Positions 31,516 to 42,258 are shown, counted from the stretch's first letter. The stretch: 64,000 nucleotides of DNA from an uncultured Nostoc sp. (GCF_937863485.1 NZ_CALMFY010000236.1:27917-91916); one strand, 5' to 3'. A program made the numbers and translations. Notes: generated by a model not told the origin, from the sequence alone.

Positions 31516-33174
31516 CTAACTACAAACTTGTTTATAGAACGCTTCTAAACCTACGACACAGGTTTTATCATCAAAGAGATGATCGTGATTTTGGTTCATT
31601 CTTTCCGCAATAGTGCCTCGCCAAGCCGGGTCTAGTCCTAATTTGACAGCAATTTCGATATATTCTGCTTCGTTTTCAGCTATGGTATCTGTCACTCCTA
31701 GCATTTTCAGGAAGCTGTCAGAATGACGACCCCGCATAAATTCTCCCGGACAGGTAACAATGGGGAGATTACAAGCGATCGCTTCTAAGGTAGTATTACC
31801 ACCAGACCAGGTGAATGTATCTAAATAAACATCTGAAAGTAAGTTAATCATTAGATAGTCCAGTCGCTCTGGAATACTAATAAATACACAGTAATCCTCG
31901 CTGTTCAAACCGATAGCAGCAAAAGCACGCTTCAGGCGTGGCTGAAGTAAAGTACCACGCAAAAACACAAATTTAGCTTGCGGAACGCGATGAGCAATTT
32001 CTGCAAAAATAAAATCATATTGCGGTAGATATTTGAAAGGAGCTTGGCAGCATAAATAAATGACTGCATCATCTGGTAGCTGAAAATCTGAGCGGGTTTT
32101 GATAACTGGTGGAATATATGGTTTAGGATAAGAAACGCCAATATTAGGCAAGCGAATTAATATTTCTGAATAATGTTCTTGGGCATTTTCAGGTTCCATT
32201 AACTTGCTAGATAAAAAGTAATCAATTGTGGGTAAGCCAGTTGTCACCGGATGTCCCCAAGCCGTACATTGTATAGGCGCAAGCCGCAGACCTGCCATTT
32301 GCATAGTTTGCGGATTCATCCCAATTTCAGGAAAAACTAAAATGTGCAGCTTATCAGCAATTATCTGTTCACAGGCTGCTGAGAAATTATCAGGAATATG
32401 GTGGAAAATATCACTGTACTGTTGAAACTGTTGGGTAATTGGATCTGGCTCATTTCCTATGTAGTAACAATAGATTTCAAAGCTTGAGCGATCGCAGTAA
32501 CGTAACCACCCAGTTAACCAAAGCGTTCCACTATAAGAATGCAGGTAATGGGAAACGTAACCAATCCGAATTTTGTTATTAAGCTGAAGCTTAGGTATAG
32601 ATAAAGGAACGACCCATTGTGGATAGTTAGCTGCCATAATTTCATGTACTAGCTTTCCATATTGGCGTTGCAAATCTATATCATTTTGTGCTTGATATGA
32701 TAGGTAAAAATTTGTGAGGCGACCTATACCGGCTAAAGCACTATGTTGCTCTTTTGTAGTTTTAATAGATGTTTGCTCAATTAAATCTCGCAATCCTTGA
32801 GTGTAGCGTTGGCGATAAAAGTTAATTTCACTCTGATTCTCATATATTAATGGAACTGTTAAATATTTGAGAATTTGAAAAGTATAATCATCAGGTAAGA
32901 ATTTAGCAGCATTATCTGAATTTAAAATTGCTTCTTGAATACGTCCATTTTGGCGCAAATCGATGATTAATGAAAAATGTAGTCTTCCATCTGTAGGGTA
33001 AAGTTGAATTCCTTGCTGGAGAGTACTAAAATATTCATCTAGCCGATTTAACTGTCTATAGCAATAGCTTAAATTCCAATAAATTTCTGCATCACCTGAT
33101 TGGCATTCTAGGAATTTTTGATATTGCGCAATCGCTTCTTGCCATCTTCCCTCACTGAAGAATTTATTGCTCAA
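31516..33174 (-). CDS. TPR / SPINDLY (O-GlcNAc transferase-like) glycosyltransferase
   Basis: IRIGYVSHYLHSYSGTLWLTGWLRYC; LAPIQCTAWGHPVTTGLPTIDYFLSS; DTFTWSGGNTTLEAIACNLPIVT. Confidence 0.85.
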   Translation of the reverse strand: MSNKFFSEGRWQEAIAQYQKFLECQSGDAEIYWNLSYCYRQLNRLDEYFSTLQQGIQLYPTDGRLHFSLIIDLRQNGRIQEAILNSDNAAKFLPDDYTFQILKYLTVPLIYENQSEINFYRQRYTQGLRDLIEQTSIKTTKEQHSALAGIGRLTNFYLSYQAQNDIDLQRQYGKLVHEIMAANYPQWVVPLSIPKLQLNNKIRIGYVSHYLHSYSGTLWLTGWLRYCDRSSFEIYCYYIGNEPDPITQQFQQYSDIFHHIPDNFSAACEQIIADKLHILVFPEIGMNPQTMQMAGLRLAPIQCTAWGHPVTTGLPTIDYFLSSKLMEPENAQEHYSEILIRLPNIGVSYPKPYIPPVIKTRSDFQLPDDAVIYLCCQAPFKYLPQYDFIFAEIAHRVPQAKFVFLRGTLLQPRLKRAFAAIGLNSEDYCVFISIPERLDYLMINLLSDVYLDTFTWSGGNTTLEAIACNLPIVTCPGEFMRGRHSDSFLKMLGVTDTIAENEAEYIEIAVKLGLDPAWRGTIAERMNQNHDHLFDDKTCVVGLEAFYKQVCS

Positions 33175-36100
33175 GCAAAAAAAAACTGTTCAGCTTGTGC
33201 TTCTCTAAAAACTTCTATTTCGTAAGATGTGAGAGTTTCTGCTTTTGCTTGACTCAACGCGTTTTTATCTTCGTATTCCAAAACAATTCTTGCATGTATA
33301 CGAGGTAGCAAGGCTTCCCACTGAATATCAGCCAACTTTTCCACTAAAGAAATTTCTAATCTTTCGGTAACATCTAAATCTTCCTGTACCAAAAGATTCA
33401 TAACCACACTAGATAAAAACAGTTCAGCATCCTCAACAGCAATATCTCCAGTGTTAATAAGTAGGGTAGTTTTTTCACTATCCATATGAGTTGCTACCGT
33501 CTTCATCACTCGTTCCAATTCTAAACCAACCAACTCTTCTGGTTGCGACCAATCTGGGAAAATAATTAAATTAATCTCATTAATATTTAAAGATAGAAGA
33601 GTAGCATCAATCAAGGCAGAACTTACCGTTTGCGCCATTTTTGTCCATGAGAACTTTTCCGCTTGTGCCAAACCCGCAGTAATTAAAGAGTGACGAATAC
33701 TAGGCTTTTGCACCTCACAGAGGGCATTTGCTAGTGCATTTACATCATCATCTTGAATATAAATAGCTGCGTCTCCTGCTACTTCTGGGATTGAAGAATT
33801 AGGACAGGTAATAACAGGACAGCCACAAGCCATTGCTTCTAATATAGGCATTCCAAAACCTTCATATTTAGAAGGATAAACTAACGCCATAGCACCAGAA
33901 TAAGCTAAGACTAATTCTTCATCACTAAGTTGGAGAAGATGTATAGTAATACCTAATGTATATGTTCTTAACTCTGGCGCTAACATTCCACCAATACCAG
34001 TAAAAATAATATCAAATCCGTATCTACTGGCTAGTTTTGAGAAAGCTTGTAAGAATAAAATACCATTCTTGTAACCAGATCCCGTGCCAACCAACAGGAA
34101 GTATGGTTTATCAATGCCATATTTATATTTAAAATCTTTAATTTCATCTACAGAAGCTGAAGAGAAGAGAGAATTTACTCCACAATGAGCCACTGTAATT
34201 AATTCTAAGGGTATCTTAGGGAAACATTTACTTAAGTCTTTAGCTGTATTTTCAGAAATGGCAATAAAAGCAGAGGCATGTTTAATACTATTGTGCTTTT
34301 CACGCCACATAGGTTCATTTAAGTTTCCTCCTAATACTTCAGGAATCATGTCATATGCCATAAATACGGAAAGGGTGTCAATGGGCGTGGTGTAATAGGA
34401 AGATATAAATAATTCCGCTTCTTCATCCTCACATATTTGTTGAAGCATCTGTTTATCAGCTTCGGTATTGTTATAGTCGTAGGCGGGAATTGTGAGATAA
34501 CGAATACCATTAATTTTGGGTGCAGTATTGGCTCTATCTAAGACTAAAATATAATTAGCAAAATTACTATTTGCCCATTGTTCTAGCAGACTTCGCCAAA
34601 CTCTAGCAATTCCTGTTTTATAGAGTTGGAAAAAGACACCATCAATTAAAATATTACGATGAGGTAAAGTTTCTGTTTTTTCTTTAGCTAACTTGTAAAT
34701 TTTGATAGTTTCTTGAATATATTTATCCCAGCTAAATTTTTGAGCCTGCTGAAGAGATTTGTTAGCTAAATTTTCTCGATATTCGGGTTCGCAATATAGC
34801 TTAAATATGGCATCGCAAAGCCCTATTTCATCATTAGGATCAAGCATAATTCCGGCATCTTCAACAACTTCAGGTAAGGAAGAAGTATTAGAGGTTATTA
34901 TTGGAGTTCCACATTGCATTGCTTCTAATGGTGGTAAGCCAAAACCTTCATATAAAGATACATATATGAATGCTAATGCACCTGAATACAAAGGAGCTAA
35001 ATCTTCATCGGGAACATAACCAGTAATAATAATTCGGTTTTCTAATTCTTTAACTCTATCTATTTCTGCAAAAATTTCTTCATATTGCCATCCTTTTGTA
35101 CCTATCAACACTAGATTAAGATCATCAATATGCTGGTTTTTAATTAATCTAAAAAAAGAACGGATAACATGAGCTATATTTTTTCTTGGCTCTAAGGTTG
35201 ATAAAGTTAAAACATAAGGCTGCTCTGATATTTTATATTTTTGTTTTGTTTTGATAATTAATTCCTGATTATTGCAAGGATAAAATTTTTCTTTATCAGC
35301 AGCTAAATGTGTAACAAATACTTGCTTTTCATTAAGATTTTGTTGATATGTACAAATATCTTGTTTTGTTGATTCCGAAATACAGCACACAAAATCATTC
35401 TTATCTATTTGATCTATAGTATTTTTAACCATATGCTCTGAATTATGATTAAAATACTCTGGAAAAAGAATAGGAATTAAATCATAAACTGTGATAATTC
35501 TTGTAGCAAAGTAAATATTTTTGGGCAAAGGATAATAAGTAGAGTGATAAATATCTATATTTTGATATTTTAGTTCTGACAGGTGAAATAAAGGAAGATT
35601 TTTATACTCAAGATTTTGATTTATATAAGTTTGACAAGCATCAAACAAATCAGGTATACTTATACAAAAATAGATACAACAATCAGGGGAGTTTATTAAT
35701 CCTTTTAAAAGATGCTCTGTTACTCTAAAAACTCCAGTTTTAGCAGTTTCTAATACAGTTCCTAAACCTAGTACTGAAATATCTAACGCTATTTTAATCT
35801 GCGTTCCCTTATTCACTAAAGATACTTTTTTTATTTTCTCAGGCTGACTGTGACACAAGTTCTTAAAAACATCAGGTGCTAGTTTTTTTTCTGTCAATAA
35901 GTGTAAAGATATACCATTATTAGATGTATTACTCGAATAAAAGTTCAAATTGTACTTTTCTGCAATTATTAATAAAGATTTAATTGTATATATTGATACA
36001 TGCTGTCCTTCCGCAGGTACATAATACCACCATTCATTAGGTTTAGGATTATCTGTAGGCAAAATCTCTGTACTAAATAAAATGTTTTTAGAAAATCGCA

Positions 36101-36560
36101 AAATATTTTCTATCTCTTCAATAGGATTTATAAAATGTTCAAAAACTTCAAAAGCAGTTACTAATTCATAATAGTCGTTTCTGTTTATTTCAAACCCTTG
36201 AGCAAAAAAATTATTACAGAATTGATCAAACCAATAAAAATCAAAACCTAATTCTCTCATTATACTAACGAACAGACCATAGCCGCCACCGTAGTCTAAA
36301 AATTTAGCCTTATGGTCAAAGAGATTAAAAATGATTTGAGATGCTTTTTGTGAACAATAATGATTGCGAAATACTAAACCAACATCGCTTTTTGCTATAG
36401 CATCATAATAAGCTTCCGCTAACCAGTAAGGCTCTTCTGTTTGAACAAAACCACAATTAGGACATTGAAAATAATCAACTGTATATTTATTTAATAAAAT
36501 ACTTTGAGCGAAAAACATTGAATTAGATTCACATACTTTACATTTAATTGAGATATGCAT
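33171..36560 (-). CDS. Multidomain methyltransferase-GT4-GT4 fusion protein (1129 aa)
   Basis: N-terminal Cys motif and FLDYGGGYGLFV; two GT4 motifs: SLYEGFGLPPLEAMQCGTPIITSNTSSLPEV and SKYEGFGMPILEAMACGCPVITCPNSSIPEV. Confidence 0.88.
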   Translation of the reverse strand: MHISIKCKVCESNSMFFAQSILLNKYTVDYFQCPNCGFVQTEEPYWLAEAYYDAIAKSDVGLVFRNHYCSQKASQIIFNLFDHKAKFLDYGGGYGLFVSIMRELGFDFYWFDQFCNNFFAQGFEINRNDYYELVTAFEVFEHFINPIEEIENILRFSKNILFSTEILPTDNPKPNEWWYYVPAEGQHVSIYTIKSLLIIAEKYNLNFYSSNTSNNGISLHLLTEKKLAPDVFKNLCHSQPEKIKKVSLVNKGTQIKIALDISVLGLGTVLETAKTGVFRVTEHLLKGLINSPDCCIYFCISIPDLFDACQTYINQNLEYKNLPLFHLSELKYQNIDIYHSTYYPLPKNIYFATRIITVYDLIPILFPEYFNHNSEHMVKNTIDQIDKNDFVCCISESTKQDICTYQQNLNEKQVFVTHLAADKEKFYPCNNQELIIKTKQKYKISEQPYVLTLSTLEPRKNIAHVIRSFFRLIKNQHIDDLNLVLIGTKGWQYEEIFAEIDRVKELENRIIITGYVPDEDLAPLYSGALAFIYVSLYEGFGLPPLEAMQCGTPIITSNTSSLPEVVEDAGIMLDPNDEIGLCDAIFKLYCEPEYRENLANKSLQQAQKFSWDKYIQETIKIYKLAKEKTETLPHRNILIDGVFFQLYKTGIARVWRSLLEQWANSNFANYILVLDRANTAPKINGIRYLTIPAYDYNNTEADKQMLQQICEDEEAELFISSYYTTPIDTLSVFMAYDMIPEVLGGNLNEPMWREKHNSIKHASAFIAISENTAKDLSKCFPKIPLELITVAHCGVNSLFSSASVDEIKDFKYKYGIDKPYFLLVGTGSGYKNGILFLQAFSKLASRYGFDIIFTGIGGMLAPELRTYTLGITIHLLQLSDEELVLAYSGAMALVYPSKYEGFGMPILEAMACGCPVITCPNSSIPEVAGDAAIYIQDDDVNALANALCEVQKPSIRHSLITAGLAQAEKFSWTKMAQTVSSALIDATLLSLNINEINLIIFPDWSQPEELVGLELERVMKTVATHMDSEKTTLLINTGDIAVEDAELFLSSVVMNLLVQEDLDVTERLEISLVEKLADIQWEALLPRIHARIVLEYEDKNALSQAKAETLTSYEIEVFREAQAEQFFFA

Positions 36561-36735
36561 ATTTGATTCCTCTTGTAACTTCTGCTGGCTAAATATTAAT
36601 TCTTTTGGTTTTGCTATTTATTCAAATTATTTAAAACAACTTTATAATCCTACCGAGTATAATGCAAATTCACCAACTTCTGTATTAATGGGATTTAAGA
36701 GATAGTAAAGTTTCTACTGAAAAGAGTAAACAACT

Positions 36736-37137
36736 CTAATGGCGATCACCATTACCCTCTTGTTTTTTAATCTGCTCTAATACAACTTTGTAATCTTGCC
36801 GTTCGGGGTGCAACTTCACTAGCTTCTCCAATAGTTCCATCGCACCTTTAGCATCTTTCAATTGCAACCGCACCAAAGACAGTTTTTCTAAAGCAATTTG
36901 GTTTTCTGGTTCCCGTTGTAAAATCAGATCGTAACCCCGCGCCTGTTGCTGTAATACTGACTCAGCAGAAGGAGACGCAATTGCTGGCTTAGGTTTGCTA
37001 GCCTGTTGGATTGCCGGAATGACTGCAAATACCGTAGATCCAAAAAACGAGAACATCGACACTATCGTGACAATCTTTTGTCGCCGCTCAATCTGCTTTT
37101 TGCGGGTGATTAAGTATTCTTCCCAGGAACCAGGCAT
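36736..37137 (-). CDS. TPR-containing membrane-anchored protein
   Basis: One hydrophobic segment plus TPR-like region (DLILQREPENQIALEKLSLVRLQLKDAKGAMELLEKL). Confidence 0.7.
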   Translation of the reverse strand: MPGSWEEYLITRKKQIERRQKIVTIVSMFSFFGSTVFAVIPAIQQASKPKPAIASPSAESVLQQQARGYDLILQREPENQIALEKLSLVRLQLKDAKGAMELLEKLVKLHPERQDYKVVLEQIKKQEGNGDRH

Positions 37138-38043
37138 GTATCAATTATTGCTGGACTAAATAGTTAGGTGTCAGCAACCCTCCCGTTATCAGGTTACCCA
37201 TCTGCTCAACAGAAACTAACATCTTAGCTAGAAATTTTTTACACAAAATTCAAATTCTGACTCTGAAGACGAGGCAACTTTATGGTAAGCCCATGCTGTA
37301 CCGACAATTTTGCCATGCGATCGCCCCTATGCTTCAAAGCAAAACCCTCTCCTGCGCCTAGACAGAGCTAACGCTCCAGGTCTTATTCACTGGGCAAAAC
37401 ATTACAATTATATAAAGATTTGCGATGATTCTGCCTAATGCCAGATGTTTGCGATATTCTAAATAACGTTTAAATAGATAAAAAGAGTAGACATTTCTAC
37501 TCAATTGCAAATTTCCCTGTCAGTCAAAAACTTTCAAACTAGCCCGTGTCCTATGGGTTCTTCAACAAGCAAACATATTTTTCGTGATTCAAACAAATAG
37601 AATTTTCCCACTCGTCCTCAGTCACACTACTTAGTGCAACTTTCCAAAGGACTAATTATTCTGCTCGGCGTCCACAATATATCTCTTACAAAAGGTACTG
37701 TTGCACTCTAGTGGAGAAAGGGTAAAGGTTAAGAGGAAAAAGAAGACGGGGAAAGTTTAAAGGGAAAAGGGGAAACAGAAACATCCCTTACCCCTTTAGT
37801 CCTTAAACTTTGCCTGTTTTCTGCAAAAAGTTTAAGGACTGCTTGGTGAAATTGGATTTTGTGGTGGTAATTACCGTACAAAACCGAATTTACCAGTAAC
37901 TTAGTAGAGTTTGTTATGGTATAGTTAGAAAGTTAAGACTAGCTTTACCAAATTACACCACTCTACGGGCCGGCAACAATTGCAGAATGGGAAGCAGTTT
38001 TGATTAAGCATTTACCAACAAATATCAGAATTCAATCGAGGTT

Positions 38044-38262
38044 ATGACTCAGCAAGTGATTCACCCAATGGTGAAATTGCAGCGCAACGTGCAATCACTC
38101 ATAGAATCGAACATTATCAAGCCAAGCGATAGCATCTGGAAAATCGCTTTGCTCTACGGCAATGAATGGCAGCACTGGAAACAGGAACTGCTTGACTTTG
38201 GCTTTAGTATGCAAGACCCAGTTAGTGAATTGCTAGCTGTAGAAACTTGGGATGAAGAATAG
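38044..38262 (+). CDS. DUF4327-like small protein
   Basis: 72-aa MTQQVIHPMVKLQRNVQSLIESNIIKPSDSIWKIALLYGNEW. Confidence 0.7.
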   Translation: MTQQVIHPMVKLQRNVQSLIESNIIKPSDSIWKIALLYGNEWQHWKQELLDFGFSMQDPVSELLAVETWDEE

Positions 38263-38590
38263 GTATTGGGCATTAGGGATTGGAGACTAGCACCGCAAGG
38301 CGGAAGTCAAAAGTCAAAACTCAAAAGTCAAAAGTATTATGGAATGGGCTTTTTAGGGATTTTAAATGGTTGCTCTATTTACGCCGTGGTGTACTAGTGC
38401 ACTGTGGCGGAAGTTTGTCTACTATACAAGGGGCAAAATCCCCTTGTTAAGTTTCAAGTCTTGTTAATTGAGATGGTAGGTGGATTTACGCGCCTGCTTT
38501 ACTAACAAAGAGGTGACAGGTGATAGGGAATAATTTGTACCCTGTAACCTGTACCCTATTCCTTTGTTCAGTCCCTAGTCCCCAGTGCTT

Positions 38591-39865
38591 TTATTGGCAA
38601 GCAGCTAACGCCGCAGCTAACTTTTTTGCAGTTTGGAAGCGATCGCGTGGCAATGGTTCTGTAACGTGATCAATCACATTTCTTAATTGGGAACTAATGG
38701 TGGGAACCTTTGCGACATCAAACCTGAAGTTTCGCCCCTTTTGGCGGTAATACTTGAACGGGTTTTCGCTTGTGAGCAGAAAAATCAGCGTTGGCCCAAT
38801 TGCATACAAATCAGATTGAGTCAAAGGTTGTCCTCGTTCTTGTTCAGGAGCGCAGTAACCTTCTGCACCAATCCGAGTACCGGGCGCTGTGCCAATTTCT
38901 TTAACTGCGCCAAAATCCAGCAATACTATGCGATTTAAAGAACTTCGCACCATTAAATTGGCAGGTTTAATATCGCGGTGAATCAGTGGAGGCTCTTGGC
39001 TATGAAGATAGTCTAAGATATCGCAGGTTTGGATCATCCAAGCGATCGCTTGGCTTGGCGTAACTGGCCCATTAGTAAAAATACGTTTCTCTAAATCTTG
39101 TCCGTGGATTAGTTCCATTGCCAAGTATTTTTTTCCGTCTTCGACAAAAAAGTCATAATACTTGGGAATTCCAGGATGGTTAAGGGATTTGAGAGTGTAC
39201 GCCTCCCGCTCAAATAATTCTTGAGCTTTGGCAATTTTCACCATATCAGCATTCATTTGCTTCAACACCAGCAGTTGGGGGATACCCGCAAGACCAGCCG
39301 CATCCCAAGCGAGATAAGTAGTACCCATACCTCCTTGTCCGAGAGTTTGCAACACTTGATAATGGCGAATTTTCTGTTGCACTGAGAGAGGTTGACCGCA
39401 GTGGATACAAAACAGATTGTTCGGGGAATTGCCTTCGTGCGTGCAAATGGAGGATGAATTTGCTCTAGCTTGGGCTGAATAGACTGTTGCAACGGCGTTT
39501 TCTTCTGTCGCTTGCATTTGTTGCGATCGCACACCAGTTTCCAGCACTGTTACCTCCTGAATTTGAAATTGCAGTATTGGGCCTCCCTGTGCCAGTTGCA
39601 AAAGGGAATTATCTGGTAAGGAACTCTGAATTACAAGAACACCGTTGAGGAAAGTCCCATTTGTACCCTGACTAACCAGTCGCCAACCACCGCCATTGTC
39701 GGCATCGACTTGTCTGAGTTCTAGATGATGCCGGGAAACTAAACTATCAGTTAAAACAACGTGATTATCTGCCGCTCGACCAATCCGAATTATGGAAGAG
39801 TTCTCAAAGCTCCACTGCTGGAGGGGCGTTTTCTGTTGCGGTTCTAACAGAGTCAGACTAACCAC
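38591..39865 (-). CDS. Ser/Thr protein kinase with N-terminal FHA domain and zinc ribbon
   Basis: FHA RIGRAADNHVVLTDSLVSRHHLEL; CTHEGNSPNNLFCIHCG; kinase LGQGGMGTTYLA, LIHRDIKPANLM, LLDFGAVKE. Confidence 0.9.
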   Translation of the reverse strand: MVSLTLLEPQQKTPLQQWSFENSSIIRIGRAADNHVVLTDSLVSRHHLELRQVDADNGGGWRLVSQGTNGTFLNGVLVIQSSLPDNSLLQLAQGGPILQFQIQEVTVLETGVRSQQMQATEENAVATVYSAQARANSSSICTHEGNSPNNLFCIHCGQPLSVQQKIRHYQVLQTLGQGGMGTTYLAWDAAGLAGIPQLLVLKQMNADMVKIAKAQELFEREAYTLKSLNHPGIPKYYDFFVEDGKKYLAMELIHGQDLEKRIFTNGPVTPSQAIAWMIQTCDILDYLHSQEPPLIHRDIKPANLMVRSSLNRIVLLDFGAVKEIGTAPGTRIGAEGYCAPEQERGQPLTQSDLYAIGPTLIFLLTSENPFKYYRQKGRNFRFDVAKVPTISSQLRNVIDHVTEPLPRDRFQTAKKLAAALAACQ

Positions 39866-39893
39866 AATACAACCTACAAGGTAAATGGATCAG

Positions 39894-39922
39894 GCATTGG
39901 GCATTGGGCATTGGGCATTGGG
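39894..39922. repeat. Heptameric STRR (GCATTGG)n
   Basis: Four consecutive GCATTGG units, then a degenerate one. Confidence 0.8.
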
Positions 39923-40043
39923 TATTAGGTTTTAACCCCTGATTTATAAGGCTTTGAGGTGAATTAGCGGATATGTCTATTGGGAATTTGTGATTGTTCT
40001 TTCTTTTTATTACCCATTCCCAATACCCCATTCCAATTTATTT

Positions 40044-42044
40044 TTAACTTTCCAGATTTGGGCGTACTTTTGCCCGAATAAGTATACCAGTAATGTTGTC
40101 ATGACCATTCTGTTGGTTCGCCAAATCAATTAAGTCTGTAACACCCTGTTCTAAGTTAACGCTAGAACTAAGTAAGGGTTCTAAGTGAGTCTGCCAATGG
40201 GTTTCTATTAAATCATTATCTGATAGACCGTCCGATGCCAACAGCAGAAGAGTATCTTCATTGATCTCGAAAAAGTCTACATCAGGATTAATCGAGTTTT
40301 CGTCACGAGGCCCCAAGGCTTGGGTGAGTTGGTAGGCATCTGGGCGGGCGTAAGCTATGCTTGCTTCCACTCCGCGGGTTATTTCCCGTTGCCCAACTTC
40401 GTGATCTACTGTGACTTGTTCTAGTTGCCGCTTGCGCGTCAAGCGATAGAGACGGCTATCTCCCACATGAGCAACTGCTGCTTCAGTATCTTGAATTAAG
40501 AGCATTACCAGAGTTGTACCCATGCGCCCCACTCCAGAACGGGCATCTTGTTGATTAAGCTTGTAAATCGCCTCATTAGCTAAAAACACTGCCTCACGAA
40601 TGCTATCTTCTGTTGGCAGTTGGTTGGCAATCCAGTGTTCTTGAAAGTATTGCCGTAGGGTGTTGACTGCTAACTCACTGGCTATCTCGCCGCCAGCGTG
40701 TCCACCCATACCATCACAGAGAATATACAAACCATGCCCTTCCAGAACTCGATTTTTAGGCAACTCCAGCTTCTGAATTTTGCTTTCAATACCAAAATAG
40801 TCTTCATTATGATGACGTTGACGCCCCACATCTGTGCGTCCTGCATCTTCTAAGCTACTTAACTGCATCGGCAGCACAACAGTTGCCATATCATCAGTTT
40901 TGCTAATGATATCTTCTGGCTCATCTGATTGCGGGATAGTGGGCACAGCAGTATTTTTCTCCTTTATTGGGGGCAAAGTTGCGGTTCCTAGTGCTTCCAG
41001 TTCAACAGAGATTTCCTCTAAACGCGATCGCAATTGTGCGATCGTGTGAATCTTACCTACATCTAAATCCCCCAACATCTGGACTACAGAGCCAAATTGA
41101 GTCCGTTGAGACTGCCTAAATAGCGCTTGCCAAACCCGCCCCAAAGCTTGGATAGTTAACGGCTCCTCTGGAATAGCAAATGTTTGGGCTTCGGCATCTT
41201 CTGGGGACTTGATAGCAGCCTGAGAACTTGATGATTCCACATATAACCTTTGTAGTGCCAGAGTTTGGTCTTCATCCAATCGCAAATTTGACAAATCTAA
41301 AAGGCTTTGACGACAATTCACTGGTTCCAATACTGCCCAAAGTTGGGTCATTTGATAACACCAGTGTAAAATTTTTAACGAACTCGTTGTTTCTTCTTGC
41401 CATCGCTCGAGTAAAGGCTGCCAATGTGAGCGGTCTTCAATTATTACTACCTGCATATCCCCCTGCTGCCATGCATCGTGAATCGGCGGTATCTCCCGCT
41501 GACCTTGGGATTGTAAGGCAATATAAAGTTTAGCAAGGCGAGGAATTCCACTTGTTTCCACTGATGGCGTTAGCAAATCTGATTGCTGATTTGCTAGTAT
41601 TGCCTCAATGGGTGATATTTGATACGGCTGGCAGTCTAGAACTCTGACACCTACATCAGTAATGGTGGTAGTTTCAGTTTGTCCAGGTAGCATATATAAC
41701 AATTGATAGCGTTCTTGGGAGTCTAAATAGGAGCCTAATGCAATCTGAAAGCTAGGGGGTAGAGGAGATGAGGAGTATATTGCTCCCTCATCTCCCTCTA
41801 CTCCCACATCTCCCTTTTTTCCCTGATTTTTCTCTACTCCCAAAGCTTCCCCATTCGTTTCCTTAGCAATAATTGCCCAAAACACTGTTCCACATTCCGT
41901 GCTACAGTTATGACAACGTAGTGCATTTATAGGTACATCAGTACTGCATTCAGGACAGACTTTGTGGGTCAGGGACGTGCCACAGTTTTGACAGAATTTG
42001 TTACTATTGGGGTTTTCAAATTTACACTGAGGGCAAATCAGCAT
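40044..42044 (-). CDS. PP2C-family Ser/Thr phosphatase with N-terminal zinc ribbons
   Basis: CPQCKFENPNSNKFCQNCG; DVGRQRHHNEDYFGI; LYILCDGMGGHAGGE; AHVGDSRLYRL; LASDGLSDN. Confidence 0.92.
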   Translation of the reverse strand: MLICPQCKFENPNSNKFCQNCGTSLTHKVCPECSTDVPINALRCHNCSTECGTVFWAIIAKETNGEALGVEKNQGKKGDVGVEGDEGAIYSSSPLPPSFQIALGSYLDSQERYQLLYMLPGQTETTTITDVGVRVLDCQPYQISPIEAILANQQSDLLTPSVETSGIPRLAKLYIALQSQGQREIPPIHDAWQQGDMQVVIIEDRSHWQPLLERWQEETTSSLKILHWCYQMTQLWAVLEPVNCRQSLLDLSNLRLDEDQTLALQRLYVESSSSQAAIKSPEDAEAQTFAIPEEPLTIQALGRVWQALFRQSQRTQFGSVVQMLGDLDVGKIHTIAQLRSRLEEISVELEALGTATLPPIKEKNTAVPTIPQSDEPEDIISKTDDMATVVLPMQLSSLEDAGRTDVGRQRHHNEDYFGIESKIQKLELPKNRVLEGHGLYILCDGMGGHAGGEIASELAVNTLRQYFQEHWIANQLPTEDSIREAVFLANEAIYKLNQQDARSGVGRMGTTLVMLLIQDTEAAVAHVGDSRLYRLTRKRQLEQVTVDHEVGQREITRGVEASIAYARPDAYQLTQALGPRDENSINPDVDFFEINEDTLLLLASDGLSDNDLIETHWQTHLEPLLSSSVNLEQGVTDLIDLANQQNGHDNITGILIRAKVRPNLES

Positions 42045-42258
42045 AGTGGAAGTTCCTTAATTCCCGTTCCAAGGTGCTTCTAGCCACTAAGATCCAAGGT
42101 GCCACAATTGGCTATCCCTGACCACAGTAGACCTACAAGAGATTGTAGTTTATCAATGAATTTTGGTGGCAGTATTAATTGTGACGCATATTAGATAAAT
42201 ATTTAATATATTGGCAGTCAATTCCTAATAAATGGGTGAATGGGGAGTGGGGAGTAAA

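Noticed and set aside
37930-38043. Coding-like stretch PLYGPATIAEWEAVLIKHLPTNIRIQSRL just upstream of the DUF4327-like gene
   Set aside because: Too short, no recognisable family; may be a gene remnant but cannot be supported.
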